Assembly: GCA_029255685.2 (NCBI GenBank)
Contig: CM055311.2
Location: forward strand, 7,879,031-7,943,030
Direction: 5' to 3'
Source: Silene conica
Taxonomy: Eukaryota; Streptophyta; Magnoliopsida; Caryophyllales; Caryophyllaceae
Length of the DNA: 64,000 bases
The notes below the pieces were generated by a model. That model had not been told where the DNA came from, searched no databases, and saw nothing but the letters and a program-made list of their open reading frames with translations. Position numbers and translations under genes: made by a program. Positions 1-11,132 of the stretch are shown here, in pieces. The first letter of the stretch is position 1, and each line of letters starts with the position of its first letter.

Positions 1-1
1 A

Positions 2-1892
2 CTTCGCCTTCTTCTAAATGACCCTCAAGGCGGAGTAACGTATGAAGTTTCTCGTGGCAAGGCATTTCCAGGAGAGCTATGTCATCATGGCAATGTTGGA
101 TCAGATCAAGTAAGGGTCAAAATTTCGATTGTTCCTGAAGAGTTCGAGACGGTTCCACTTCCTATTCCGGTGTCAGCCTATGATCTATTTACATTGAAGG
201 ATGCGATTGGAAGTATTGTATTGTGGCCACTTACGTTAGTGAGAGTTGAAAATGAGGTACTAATGAATATTTACTTCTCTTTTATACCTTTAATTTCCTG
301 TTGTTTTACGGGTTTTCCTGATGTCAGTGCATTACTTTGAGCAGGACATACGAGCTTCACAACTTGAAGTAATGGGTAGCAACTCATACCATACAAAATT
401 ATCGGTTACGCCAACAAAAGCACCAGTTGATGAGGAACCCATAGTGGAGTCTCTAAGTCCAGACTTGCAATGGCTGAAAGTACTTCTTAGTACAATGATT
501 GATGGAGAGACTTATAACATTTGCTTAGATGCCGATTTATTTTATCGCAACACAGATGAAAAGACGGTAATATACAAAGATGATCTAAGCCAATTTCTCG
601 GGGGTGTGAGCTTAATATCTTGATCATTCAAATATTCATAAGGTCCTGTAATTTATCTAGAGCTATTTGAATTTTTCTTTGAGTTAGGTAATATATACAT
701 ACACTTAATCACCCATATGTACATGCAGAGCACTTCGAGATGATCTAGCCAAAGTCGTTGCCGAACCTTGGATAGGATGGTTGTGCCCTGATGCAACTTC
801 AGATGCCAAACTTGTAACAACCCGCCCCACCACGGTCGTAACACACCCCCAATAAGATGGGAGCTAAGCCTTTGGGCCCATTATTTGTCCTCACTTAAGG
901 CCAAAAGCACAAGGCCTTGTTACTAAATGGTGGGTAGGAGCTATTATAAACATATCACAAGCCTCACATTCTACCAATGTGGGACAACTTTCCTCTCATA
1001 CTCTTGGGGTGTTACAAACTCCCCCACTTAAAGAACACAACGTCCTCGTTGTGCCTCAAACTTGACCACAACCAGGGCCAGAATCCTCCCCCGCTAGGTG
1101 TATGACCCGGGTACTCACCACCGTCGTAACACGCACCCAATAAGATGGGATGTATACCTTTGGGCCAAGCGGAGATTGCAATTGCGTATATTACTAGTGC
1201 ATTTCAGAAGTCTGTTCAGAATGACCACGAATTCATCTTGGCCCCAATTATTGATAGGTAAAACTATTATAATACTTTACCGCTAACTAGCATATGAGAG
1301 TTCTGGCTAGAAACATTTGTTGATCGGATTGCTGTACTGACTTCTTTAATTGTTGCTATGTTTTAAATGCAGTAAGCATTGGGTTCTACTCACTATTTCT
1401 CCGCGAACGTATACCATATATGAGTTTGATTCGGCTGCCCTTAGAGATGGTCGCAAGTTATACATGAAGATGATAGTTCTCAGGCAAGTAATGGTAGTTT
1501 ACGTTTTAATTTCTTATTTATCTAGCCTAGCTACATGAGCGTCACTTATAAATTTTTGTCAACTAACATTGTAAATTTTGTATGTCAGCTAACCTTGTTA
1601 ATTTTTTGTATGTTAGCTCCTTAAAAAGGTACAAAATGTCGGGTGGCGAAATCAAGGTGAAAAGGAAAGAGCCATTGTGGAAATCTATTAAGGTGATTAT
1701 TGACACATTTTCATAATACATTAAGCGCTTTTTATATCATTACCTCGTATTTCAATTGTGACTATCATCATTTTTTTTAATATAATGTACTAGTGCCCTC
1801 AACAAAACGGGAGCGTGGAGTCTGGCTATTTCGTGATGCGTTTCATGTATGACATAGTGAAGAGTTGCACAACTGTAACTGATTTGGAGAAG
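2..1892 (+). pseudogene. DUF8039-Ulp1 (C48) cysteine protease gene of a CACTA element, decayed
   Basis: Several exons can be read on the plus strand. Exon 2-256 matches the DUF8039 pattern (GGVTYEVSRGKAFPGELCHH ... PIPVSAYDLFTLKDAIGSIV) and ends at a GT donor. A second exon begins at 344 after TTGAGCAG. The Ulp1 part follows: 729-812 (EPWIGWLCPDATSDAK), about 1167-1257 (AEIAIAYITSAF), 1373-1483 (HWVLLTISPRTYTIYEFDSA, catalytic His and Asp), 1617-1692 and 1794-1892 (CPQQNGSVESGYFVMRFMYD). The intron after 1483 has a GC donor in perfect AG/GCAAGT context, and only that choice keeps the phase. The nucleophile position of the VECGY-type motif is Ser (TCT, 1821-1823). An LTR fragment at 813-1166 splits the gene. 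The start lies outside the window. Ulp1 proteases cleave SUMO conjugates; the role in transposons is unknown. Confidence 0.75.
813..1166 (-). mobile_element. LTR-retrotransposon fragment inside the Ulp1 gene
   Basis: On the minus strand this is an LTR of 204 bp (813-1016; TGTAACACCCCAAGAGT ... GTTGTTACA) preceded by a polypurine tract (AAGTGGGGGAGTT). About 81 bp of internal sequence (1017-1097) follows, then a partial second LTR copy (about 1098-1166) sharing the block around CCCAATAAGATGGGA. It interrupts the protease reading frame between 812 and 1167. No coding capacity remains, so it is a deleted or TRIM-like element. Confidence 0.6.
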
Positions 1893-2319
1893 GTATGTGC
1901 CATTATTGTCTTCCATTGTTTTCTCCTGTTTGCCATTTTGTGATGCACTAGCTTCTGGGGGTCTAGGCTGATGGTGTCTCAGACTAGTGCGCAACAGGCT
2001 GTTCTTATTTGTATGCAAGTGAGTTGTATTAGCTAGTTAGCCTAGTTCATGTCATTGATGCAGAGAAATGTTAGTTATGAAGAATGTTGCGTTGATGGCC
2101 GGTAATAGCTAGTATATGGCCGGTAGTTGTAATATATATAATGAAGTATAATGTATTGGACGAAATTATTTTTGGTTATATTCAACGGCATTCGGGTTGA
2201 CATACATGGATTGAGCAACATATTTGTGGGGCAAACATTGGTAGAAATGGTTGCTATTGCAGGAATCAAATGGAATGTGCCCAAATAATTAATAAAATAT
2301 ATATTTTTAAATCCATAAA
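1893..2319 (+). other. 3' region of the CACTA gene, no supported coding
   Basis: Begins with an intron donor (GTATGTG) after the last recognised Ulp1 exon. I see no further exon that I can support; a short possible terminal exon follows an AG near 2260 and stops at 2289. Otherwise AT-rich sequence. Confidence 0.4.
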
Positions 2320-2619
2320 TCTATTTGCGGCATCAAAAGAAAACGCCTCATATTAGCAACATTATTTGCGGCGTTTAGTGCAGGAAACGCCTCAAATAGG
2401 CTTAGTCAATTGCGGCGTTTTTTCATCAAAACGCCTCAAATAGGCTTACTCAATTGCGGCGTTTTTTCATCGAAACGCCTCAAATAACACAGTCAATTGC
2501 GGCGTTTTTTTAGCCGCAAATACAAATTTCTATTTGCGGCCCCCTTATTTGCTGCTGCACTAAAAACGCCTCAAATGAGCCTTATTTTGACGCCTCAAAT
2601 AGCGTTTTTTCTACTAGTG
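2320..2619. repeat. CACTA subterminal repeat cluster
   Basis: Alternating copies of TTGCGGCGTTTTTT and its inverted partner AAACGCCTCAAATA are packed into about 300 bp up to the transposon end. CACTA transposases bind such subterminal repeats; that is known for the superfamily, and the role here is inferred. Confidence 0.85.
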
Positions 2620-3957
2620 CCACCCTCTAATGTTCGTGATATCTATTTGCGGGCTGGGGCAGCAGAGAGACTCACCGACATGATAAGGGAGGAGAAGAAG
2701 ACAAGGAGTGAAAAGAGAAAGATTGAGACCTTGAGTGAAAATTCAAGGTCGAAAAAGCAGAATTCTAATAGGTACAATGGGTATTTTACCAACAGTGCCT
2801 CAACAAGTACAAGGAACCACGGTGGAGGTAACTACAAGAGTAGGGGTTCGGGAACCAGTTCTGTGGGGATAGTGTGCTATGGTTGTGGGAAGACGGGACA
2901 CAAGCAAGCAATGTGTCGATCTTCAGGAGGATACCAATCTGGGGGTTACCGTACTCCAACTTCGGGGTACAGTGGGTCCCGCATGAATACTTCAGGGAGT
3001 GGAGGATATCGTACTCCTATGTCGGGTTATGGGGGGAACGCGAGGTCTAGTACTAGCAACAACTACCAGAAGAGCTATAACAACTATCAAAACCGTTCCC
3101 ACCATAATCAGTACAACGGGAGTGGCAGTAACCAGAAGGCCGGAACTGAAGGGAACCAACAGTCAGGAGCAGCCACTACTAGCCAGAGCGGGGTAAAGAC
3201 CAGTGTCAAACTCTTTGCCATGGAGAAGCAGGCTGCCAAGGATGATGCCCATTTCGTAACTGGTACTTTTCTCGTGAACCTTAAACCTACGTTTGTACTT
3301 TTCGATTCCGGAGCTACCCATTCTTTTGTGTCTAGGGAGCATGCTAGGGTGTTAGAGCTTGACCTCTATGATTGGATTGAGGATTCTGTAACCATACCAT
3401 CCGGGGAATCAGTGTCATGTAATAGGGTCTATAGGAGTGTGTCCATCAAGATTGGGGAGGTAGTTTTCCATTGCGATCTTATCGAGTTTCCGTTGGGGGA
3501 CTTTAAGATAATCCTGGAGATGGATTGGTTGGGGAAATATCGAGCTTTTATAGTCTGTTACCAAAAGAAGATTTCTCTGAAGGGACCCAAGGGAGTGAGG
3601 GTGACTTATAGGGGATTCGTGGTTAAACCTAAGGTCAAATTCATATCTGTTAATACCCTTAAGTCTAATCTGAGAAAGGGAGATAGTTTGATCTTGTGTC
3701 AAATGTGGAATTGTGAGGCGGAGACTCCTAAGGTTAGCGAGATACCTGTGGTGAGGGAGTTTGAGGGAGTGTTCCAGGATGATGTGTCAAGGTTGCCACC
3801 TAGGAGAGAGGTCGACTTTTCTATCGATCTAAAGCCAAGAGCAGGACCAATATCAAAATCACCATACCGTATGGGACCAAAGGAGATGGATGAATTAAAG
3901 AAGCAATTGGATAAATTGGCGGAGAAGGGATTTGTCCGACCTTGTGTGTCACCCTAG
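2620..3957 (+). pseudogene. Element A gag C-terminus and protease
   Basis: The reading frame enters from the CACTA junction and encodes the end of gag with a CCHC zinc knuckle (CYGCGKTGHKQAMC, about 2875-2916) that packages element RNA. A long Gly/Ser/Tyr/Asn-rich linker follows (about 2920-3190). Then comes the retroviral-type aspartic protease with active site LFDSGATHSFVS (about 3298-3333) and the segment before the RT (SKSPYRMGPKEMDELKKQL). The frame stops at TAG 3955-3957 within the usual pol sequence, just before the LFVKKKDGS block, so this is a nonsense mutation. The sequence upstream of 2620 in the same frame is transposon DNA, not gag. Confidence 0.85.
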
Positions 3958-5202
3958 GGAGCATCAGTGCTGTTTGTGAAGAAGAAAGATGGGAGTCTGA
4001 GGCTTTGCGTTGACTACCGAGAGCTGAACAATGTGACCGTTAAGAATCGTTACCCCTTGTCTAGAATTGATGATCTGTTCGACCAGTTGAGTGGAGCCGG
4101 AGTTTTCTCAAAAATTGATCTGAGATCTGGTTATCACCAATTGAGGATTAAAGATGAGAACATTCCCAAGACCGCTTTTAGAACAAGGTATGGCCATTAC
4201 GAATTTGTGGTTATGCCGTTCGGGTTGACTAATGCACCAACAGTTTTCATGGATTTGATGAACCGGGTATTCAGCCCGTACCTGGATAAATTCGTGGTTG
4301 TGTTTATCGACGACATCTTAGTGTATTCCAAGAGTGAGGAAGAGCACGAGGAGCACTTGAGAGCAGTACTGAAGACTTTGGAGGAGAATGAGTTGTATGC
4401 CAAGTTAAGTAAGTGCGAGTTCTGGTTAAAGAAAGTTGCTTTCCTGGGTCATGTGATTTCCAACGAAGGGTTGTCTGTGGACCCTAGTAAGATCGAAGTT
4501 GTGACTAGATGGCAAAGCCCGAAGAATGTGGGTGAGATCCGAAGTTTCTTGGGATTGGCTGGGTATTACAGGAGGTTCGTTAAGGATTTCTCAAAGATAG
4601 CTAAGCCGTTGACAACGTTGATGAGGAAGGAGAACCGTTTCGTCTGGGAAGAGGGTTGTGAGAAGGCATTCTTAACTCTTAAGGAATGCCTGACAACAGC
4701 TCCTATCCTTGCCTTACCTGATGGGAGTGATAATTTCGAAGTTTTTACCGACGCTTCTAAGCATGGACTGGGGTGTGTATTAATGCAGAATGGGAGAGTG
4801 ATAGCATATGCTTCCCGTCAACTGAAGACCTACGAGGAGAATTACCCTACCCATGATTTGCAGTTGGGGGCCGTGGTCTTTGCACTGAAACTGTGGAGCC
4901 ATTACCTTTACGGGGCCACAGTTAAGGTGTTTTCTGACCACAAAAGCTTGAAGTACATCTATACCCAACGAGAGTTGAATATGAGGCAAAGGAGGTGGAT
5001 AGAGTTGATTGGTGACTACGATATGCAGATTATCTACCATAAAGGCAAGGCTAATGTGGTGGCCGATGCCTTGACATGGAAATCCGTTCACGCGTTGAGT
5101 AGTGCCAGATCAAGGGTGAGACTGCATAATGAGTTGGGAGAAATGGGAATTTACATGATTCGGAAATGGGATGCTCTTAGTGATCTCACGGTGGAGCCAT
5201 AG
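3958..5202 (+). pseudogene. Element A reverse transcriptase and RNase H
   Basis: Continues in the same frame after the stop at 3955. The RT is complete: [30 protein letters not shown] and the catalytic [10 protein letters not shown] (about 4303-4332). RNase H follows with [13 protein letters not shown] and TDHKSLKYI-type blocks (SDHKSL). The position normally held by the catalytic Glu in the THDLELA motif reads Gln (CAG, 4861-4863), so RNase H is probably impaired. A second in-frame TAG lies at 5200-5202. These enzymes copy the element RNA into DNA and remove the RNA strand. Confidence 0.85.
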
Positions 5203-6660
5203 TTGTATGGAGAAATCAAAGAATTACAAAAAGAAGATTTGAGGATCCAGAAGTGGCGAGGAATGATCGAGGGGGATAGTAATGGGACCGAGTCCAAATT
5301 CAGTGTCCATTCTGACGGTAGCTTGAGATTCAGTGGGAGATGGTGTGTTCCGGATAATGATGATTTCAAAAAGAAGATTTTAACTGAAGCTCATGCTACG
5401 CCATATTCCGTTCATTCAGGGGGTGATAAATTATACAAAGATCTCAAGAAGACATTCTGGTGGCCCAATATGAAGAAGGAGGTTGCCGAGTTTGTAAAGG
5501 GTGAGCATAAGAGACCTCAAGGAAAGATCCAACCATTAGATGTACCTGAGTGGAAATGGGAGAATATTTCTATGGATTTCATCGTGGGGTTGCCTCGAAC
5601 TCAGAAGGGCAACAACATGATCTGGGTAATTGTGGATAGATAGACCAAGTTCGCTCACTTTATTCCAATGAAAGATACCTGGAGTAAGGCTGAGTTGGCA
5701 AAGTCATATGTGCAGAACGTGGTCAAGTTGCATGGTATTCCCAAGGATATTGTTTCCGATCGCGACTCGAGATTTATCTCTAGGTTTTGGCAAGAGCTGC
5801 AGTCCGCGTTGGGCACGCAGTTAAAGATGAGTACGACTTTTCATCCAGCTACAGATGGTCAGACGGAGAGAACTATTCAGACCTTGGAGGATATGCTACG
5901 AGCTTGTGTGCTGGAATTCGGGGGATCATGGGAGTAGTGATTGGGATTTATAGAGTTCTCATATAATAATAGCTACCACGCTAGCATTGGTATGGCTCCT
6001 TTTGAGGCTCTGTATGGGAGGAAGTGCCGGAGTCCTGTGTGTTGGGACGATCGAGCTGATGCTGTGGTGCTACGTCCAGAAATGATTCGAGAGATGGTCG
6101 AGCAAGTCCAGATAATCAGACAGTAAATAAGGGCTGCCCAGGATAGACAGAAGAGCTACGCAGATCTCAAGAGGAGTGACATTTCATTTGAGGCAGGCGA
6201 GAAAGCACTACTAAAGGTATCCCCAATGAAGGGTGTGATTAGGTTCGGAAAGCGTGGCAAGCTGAGTCAGAAGTTTATTGGACCATTTGAAATATTGGAC
6301 AGAGTTGGGGAGGTGGCATACCGGTTAGCCTTACCTCAAGCTCTATCCAAGGTCCATAATGTGTTCCATGTGTCTCAATTAAGAAAGTATGTGAGTGACC
6401 CATCGCATGTGTTGCGCCATGAGGTAATTGAAGTAGATGAGCAACTTGCCTATGTTGAGGCCCCGAAAGAGATTCTGGATAGGAAGGTTCGGAAGACTCG
6501 GAATGGAGAGACAGCGTTAGTAATGGTCTTATGGACCAATCACAACATGGAAGAACAGACATGGGAAGCTGAATCATCCATGAGGGAGCGTTACCCACAT
6601 CTGTTTCTCGAGGTAAGTTACGAGGACGTAACTCTTATTTTAAGGGGGGGTGGAATGTAA
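5203..6660 (+). pseudogene. Element A integrase and chromo-like C-terminal domain
   Basis: Same frame with further stops at 5641, 5935, 5938 and 6124. The N-terminal zinc-binding domain keeps its two His (HATPYSVHSGG, about 5389) but lacks the Cys pair: EFV runs straight into KGEHKRP near 5491-5508, an in-frame loss of about nine residues compared with element G. The catalytic core has Asp (SMDF), Asp (VSDRDSRF) and Glu (TDGQTERT). The C-terminal part ([15 protein letters not shown] ... [16 protein letters not shown]) is chromo-like, as in Tekay/Del elements, where it is thought to steer integration to heterochromatin. Confidence 0.85.
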
Positions 6661-6770
6661 CATTCCGTGCCTTATCGTGTTTCGACTTTATTTTATGTTT
6701 TGGGTTCGAGTTCGTTGCGAGGTAAGTATGGGTGAACTTCGGGACGAAGTTCATTTTAAGGGGAGAAGAC
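6641..6770 (+). promoter_or_regulatory. Two successive polypurine-tract/LTR-start-like junctions of element A
   Basis: TTTTAAGGGGGGGTGGAA at 6638-6655 followed by TGTAACATTCC, and 115 bp later TTTTAAGGGGAGAAGAC followed by TGTAATACC at 6771. Both look like plus-strand priming site plus LTR start. Only the second is placed as the start of the visible LTR; the first may be a remnant of an earlier terminus. Confidence 0.55.
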
Positions 6771-7885
6771 TGTAATACCTCGAATATTTTGGTTACGATG
6801 TTTATTTTATAATTGTCGTAAGGATAATTTTAAGCGTTTTTAATACTTGATGTATATATAATCGAATTTCATATGCTTCCTGCCACTCGTGGGGTTCGAA
6901 CGTGAGATATCTAGGGATAGGTTTGGGCCTCGATTGTTGTGCATAACACAACAGCGCACGATTTCAAAACCCTAACATAACACTCAATCTCACAAACACC
7001 TCACCATGCCGCCATATAAGAGGAGCTATCTACCCTATTTCTGACGTACTTTCCACACAACCAACACCCCAACCCTAATGCCGCCACCACACAAAAGAGA
7101 GAGAAGGCTTTCACGGTCAGTTTAGACTTGCCTAGAACCCCTCGTTCTAATGAAGAATCAGGTATGTTACCGCTGGTTGACATTGGTCTTTAATAGTTGT
7201 TGTGTCTGCGTTTGTTTGTCTTAGATTCGAAGGGTATTTGGTCATCATCTTTACCCTATTTTCATCATCATGTGTTGCTGGTAGACGAGGGAGTGTCATG
7301 GAGGTTGTCACAGAGGGTCTTAGGCGTCAGAGTCGGTGTCGAAGGGGTGTTTGTCACCCCTGGTTGTCGTAATCTTTATGTATGCGTGTTTAGGGGGGAG
7401 TTTGGGGGTGGTGCCACCATTGACTCGGGGGAGGTCGACACAGTGGTACCACCGTGCCTGGTGAGTCTGATGTCAGGGGGTGTTAAGGGTGGTGTTTTAG
7501 GGAGGTCTGGTCGTGTTAACAGGGGTTGCAGCGTATGGTTTCAGGTGGGTCTAGGGAGGCGCAGGTGACAGACCAGGCCTGTTTGAAACTCTGGTTCACC
7601 TCGCCGGAGGGAGTCGACGGGCCTGGTGGTGGAGTAGGCAGTGTGGGGGTGGTGACTGGTGGTTGTCGGCAGAAGCCATGGTGGCTATGCGGCTGGAAGA
7701 GGCTGGTGTGGGCCGCGGGTTGGTATGGTTAGGGTGGATGTGTATTGATGTTTTACGTTATTATTATTATTATTATTATTATTAATTGTTATCTTTTTTA
7801 TTATTTATTTTGGGTTAGTATTTAATGTGGTTATTAATTTGTATGTTGAGCTTTTTAAGGAAAGTCACCATATTTGGAAAGTTAC
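6771..7885 (+). repeat. Element A 3' LTR, first part
   Basis: Starts TGTAATACCTCG after a polypurine tract and runs without coding potential to the B insertion site, where the 5-bp duplication GTTAC is at 7881-7885. A GT-rich stretch (7190-7740) and an ATT microsatellite near 7759-7785 are included. The LTR continues at 17624. Confidence 0.8.
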
Positions 7886-8406
7886 TGTTTAGCCCAAAAA
7901 TCCACATCTCGCTACTGGGCCCAAAAGATAAAAACCCACCACAGGAGCAGATCAGAAGCAGCCCGGAACCAGGCCAGGCACGAATCAAAGCAGAAAAGAG
8001 CTGTTGGAATAAGGGAATGGGTCAAAACCCTAAAGAGATATTCCCCTATATTCCCTCCCACATTCCAGCAACAGAATAAGTCAGTTGAACAAAGTAATTC
8101 GCAGCTATAAAAAGGAAGCTAGGGCATTTTATTATCTGAGTTCATACGTTGTAAATCATATACTTGCGCAAACACTTGTAATCGTTAAAAGCGGTGAAAT
8201 CACTCGATCATAGTAAAAATATTGGTGGGATTCCGTTCCCCCCGCGGTTGTTTCCCTCATTGGGTTTTTCCGCGTCACCAAAATCTTCTTGTGTCATTCT
8301 TTATTTCTTCTGTTTTTATATTCGTTTATACGCTAGATTTTAATATTGGTTGACACTTTGACCCGCATCACATAAACATTGACCCGGTAGAAATTTTACC
8401 AAAACA
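7886..8406 (+). repeat. Element B 5' LTR
   Basis: TG...CA boundaries confirmed by the 3' copy at 17099-17618 and by the target duplication. Contains a TATA box (TATAAAAA, about 8106-8113) in the middle, the likely start of genomic RNA. Confidence 0.95.
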
Positions 8407-8409
8407 ATT

Positions 8410-8427
8410 TGGCGCCCACCGTGGGGC
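8410..8427 (+). promoter_or_regulatory. Element B primer binding site
   Basis: TGGCGCCCACCGTGGGGC begins three bases after the LTR end, the position where a tRNA primes minus-strand synthesis. The priming tRNA was not determined. Confidence 0.8.
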
Positions 8428-8474
8428 ATAGTGCGCATTCCAATATTTAAAATCGTTACCTCGTCACAACAAGC

Positions 8475-10472
8475 ATGTCTGGGACCAAAGCTAACCCTTC
8501 CAGTTCCCAGAGCATGCCGGCCCAGTCCAGTGGGATCAACCCTACTGTATCTGCTGGATTCACAGGACCATCCCTGGTCGTGAGTCAGACCACAGCCTCC
8601 AAAGTTGTGGTTCCACCTAGCAAACCTCCTCAGGTTCCCAGATCACCCCCTGTGTCTGCTTCTCCAAGGCAGAGCAGAGAAAGTAGTCCCAGTAGGAGCG
8701 GAGAAGCCCAGATGCGCGGAGCAGGCCAGCAGTCGCAGGTTCCCCGTACCGATCCGATGCAGATGGTGGTCCAGGGAATGAGTGCTCTGCAAGAAGCTAT
8801 AGAGGGCCTGAAGAAGGACAATCTGGACCTTAGAGAGCAGATCGCCGCAGTCGCACGTCCAGAGCAGCCGTTCAGAATGTTGCAGCCAGGGCCTGGGCAG
8901 ACCTTCAACCCCTTCGGGAGAGCAGGGTTGAACCGGCCAATTCCCCAGGAGATTGTCACCAGGCTGGATCTAGGTGTCACCACCCCGAGCAGTGGCCCAG
9001 AGATACTGGATCTGGACTCATCCGTGTTTGGAGCACCGCAGTCAAGACCAGTTCAGCCTACAGGTAATCCTACACCTTGTTTTCCCCCTGGGACTGATCC
9101 TCTGATTTTTTCAGGTACCCCTCCGCAGCCCACCATCGGACGAACGCTAGAGATCTCAGTGGAAGCAGCACCTGTGAACCAGCCCAGCGTTGGAGGGTGG
9201 CAAGGAGGAGCACCAGCACAGTCAGCAGTTGGTTGGCATCCAGGACCAGGCTTCAGTTCCTCTGTAGCAGCCAATCAGCCAGCCGCAAGCCCTTGGGGAG
9301 GAGCCCCTTCAGGCTTCTTCCCTCCGCCAGTCAACCCGACCTCAGGTCCCTGGGGAGGAGCCCCCCCAGGCTTCCTACCTCCGCCAATCAATCCATTCTC
9401 TGGAGCAGGCAGTCTCTCAGACCAGCGCTACCAGGAGTTGAAAGATATGATCACCAAGATACCTGGCATGTCAAGGCCCATGGAGAAAGCTTCCCAGGAC
9501 AGCTATGCAGATTCACCATTCATCGACAACATCGCCTTGATCAATGTGCCCAAAGGGTTTGTGCCACCAACCATGACACTATATGATGGTACGGCCGATC
9601 CTCTGGACCACATAAATCAGTATAAACAGAAAATGATGGTGGTAACCGCAACCGGAGCACTTAAGGAGGCTTGCATGTGAAAAGGATTTGGGTCAACCCT
9701 ATCCGGAGCAGCCCTGCACTGGTTTGTAGGATTGCCCAATCGCAGCATCTCTTCCTTTGCAGATCTGGTTAATGCCTTTAATCAGCAGTTTGCTAGCAGC
9801 ATGAAACCAGAAAAGCAGACCAGCGATCTATACAGAATTGTTCAAGGATTCGAGGAAACCACTCGAGATTACCTCACCAGGTTCAACAAGGAAAAGGTTG
9901 CCATCCCGCATTGTGATGTACCCACTGCCATTGAAGCCTTCCACAGGGGGTTACATCACGATTCAGACCTGTACAAGCAATTGACAATGCACCCATGCAC
10001 TGCCTTTGCTGATGTACAGGCCCAGGCAGTTGCAGCCATGAGGCTGGAAGAAGACGTTGCCTCCAGAAGAAGTACCTATGACACAGAACCTGTGTCTAGG
10101 AAAGCACCAGTAGAAAAAAGGAATGAAAGATCAAAGCCCTACAGCAAGCCAGTGAGCAAAGTATCCGAGAGCACCGGTGGGAAAAACGATGCAGATCCAC
10201 CTCCGAAGGTCAGTGAGTATGGTTTTACCACCGGAATGGCTGGCTTGCTAAAAGCCTTGAAAGAGCTCAAGGGAGTCAGATGGCCAAAGAAGAAAGAGGA
10301 GCGGCTCAATGACCGCCGTGATGCTAGCAAAAAGTGTGAATTTCATGATGACATAGGTCATACCACGGACGAATGTTACACCCTCAGAAAGGAGGTCTGA
10401 TTCCAGTATGACCGAGGCAACTTTGACCATCTGCTCCCAGAGAAGTCCACCAGAGTCAACGCAGCCAGCCAG
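8475..10472 (+). pseudogene. Element B gag
   Basis: ATG at 8475 is the first good start after the primer site. The N-terminal third is Ser/Pro/Gln/Gly-rich with PWGGAP-type repeats (about 9280-9400). The capsid-like retrotransposon gag domain follows (about 9560-10040; YDGTADPLDHINQYKQ, SLYEA-like TTRDYLTRFNKE). A C-x2-H-x4-H-x4-C knuckle variant (CEFHDDIGHTTDEC, about 10336-10377) closes it, as usual in Tat gag. In-frame TGA codons at 9678 and 10398 interrupt the frame, which otherwise continues into the protease region. Gag forms the particle that packages element RNA. Confidence 0.85.
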
Positions 10473-11132
10473 GTGCAGCCTTCACCAGCTCCTCCCTGCA
10501 ATAGAATTGTCAATGTCATTACTGGAGGATCAGAGCTGTGTGGGCTCACCTACTCAGCAGCCAAAAGACGTGTAACTGCAGCAAAGGGAGACAAGCCAGA
10601 ATCATCATGCAGAATAGCAAGGCAGGACCTCCCGGCAGTAACCTTTGACGAAACAGACGCAGAAGCTGTACCAGAGCAGCACCATGATGCCCTGATTATC
10701 ACATTGAACATTGGTAATTGTGAGGTCAGGAAAGTCATGGTAGACACAGGCAGTTCCGTCAACCTGCTGATGCTGGATGCACTAAAGAGCATGGGATTTG
10801 ACGAGAAGGACCTGACCAAGAAAGCTATACCCCTGGTCGGATTCAACGGAGAAACAGCGCATACCCTGGGGGAAATCACCATCCCCACCTACGCCGGAGG
10901 GCTGAACAAACAGGTAAGGTACTTAGTCATTGATGGTCCATCTACTTACAATGTTATTCTTGGCAGGCCCTGGATCCACGAAATGCGAGCAATCCCGTCA
11001 ACGTATCACCAGTGCCAGAAATTTCCTACACCGTGGGGAGTTCAGGAGATACGGGGAGACCAGGAGGAGGCCAAGGATTGTTACAAAGTAGCCCTCAAAA
11101 GGACCACCAGACCACCAGCCGCCAGAGCATAG
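10473..11132 (+). pseudogene. Element B aspartic protease region
   Basis: Same frame as gag. The active site is MVDTGSSVNLL (about 10738-10770), followed by the flap-like PLVGFNGETAHTLG and the conserved YNVILGRPWIH (about 10950-10982). The frame ends at TAG 11130-11132 and continues in frame downstream, so the stop is a nonsense change. The protease would process Gag-Pol. Confidence 0.85.

Larger units (their letters stand above)
1..2619 (+). mobile_element. CACTA (En/Spm-type) DNA transposon, right-hand part
   Basis: The right terminus reads CTACTAGTG at 2611-2619, the inverse of a CACTA-type end (CACTAGTAGAAAAAA). Directly inside it lies about 300 bp of subterminal repeats. The gene inside is a DUF8039-Ulp1 protease gene, a usual passenger of plant CACTA elements. 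The sequence switches at 2620 into a Ty3/gypsy gag, so the transposon inserted into element A. The left end and the target duplication lie outside the window; CCA at 2620-2622 is the candidate right copy. No transposase is seen in this part. Confidence 0.85.

Noticed and set aside
2497-2619. N-terminal extension of the element A gag ORF
   Set aside because: The sequence is CACTA subterminal repeat DNA that happens to be open in frame; gag homology begins only at 2620.
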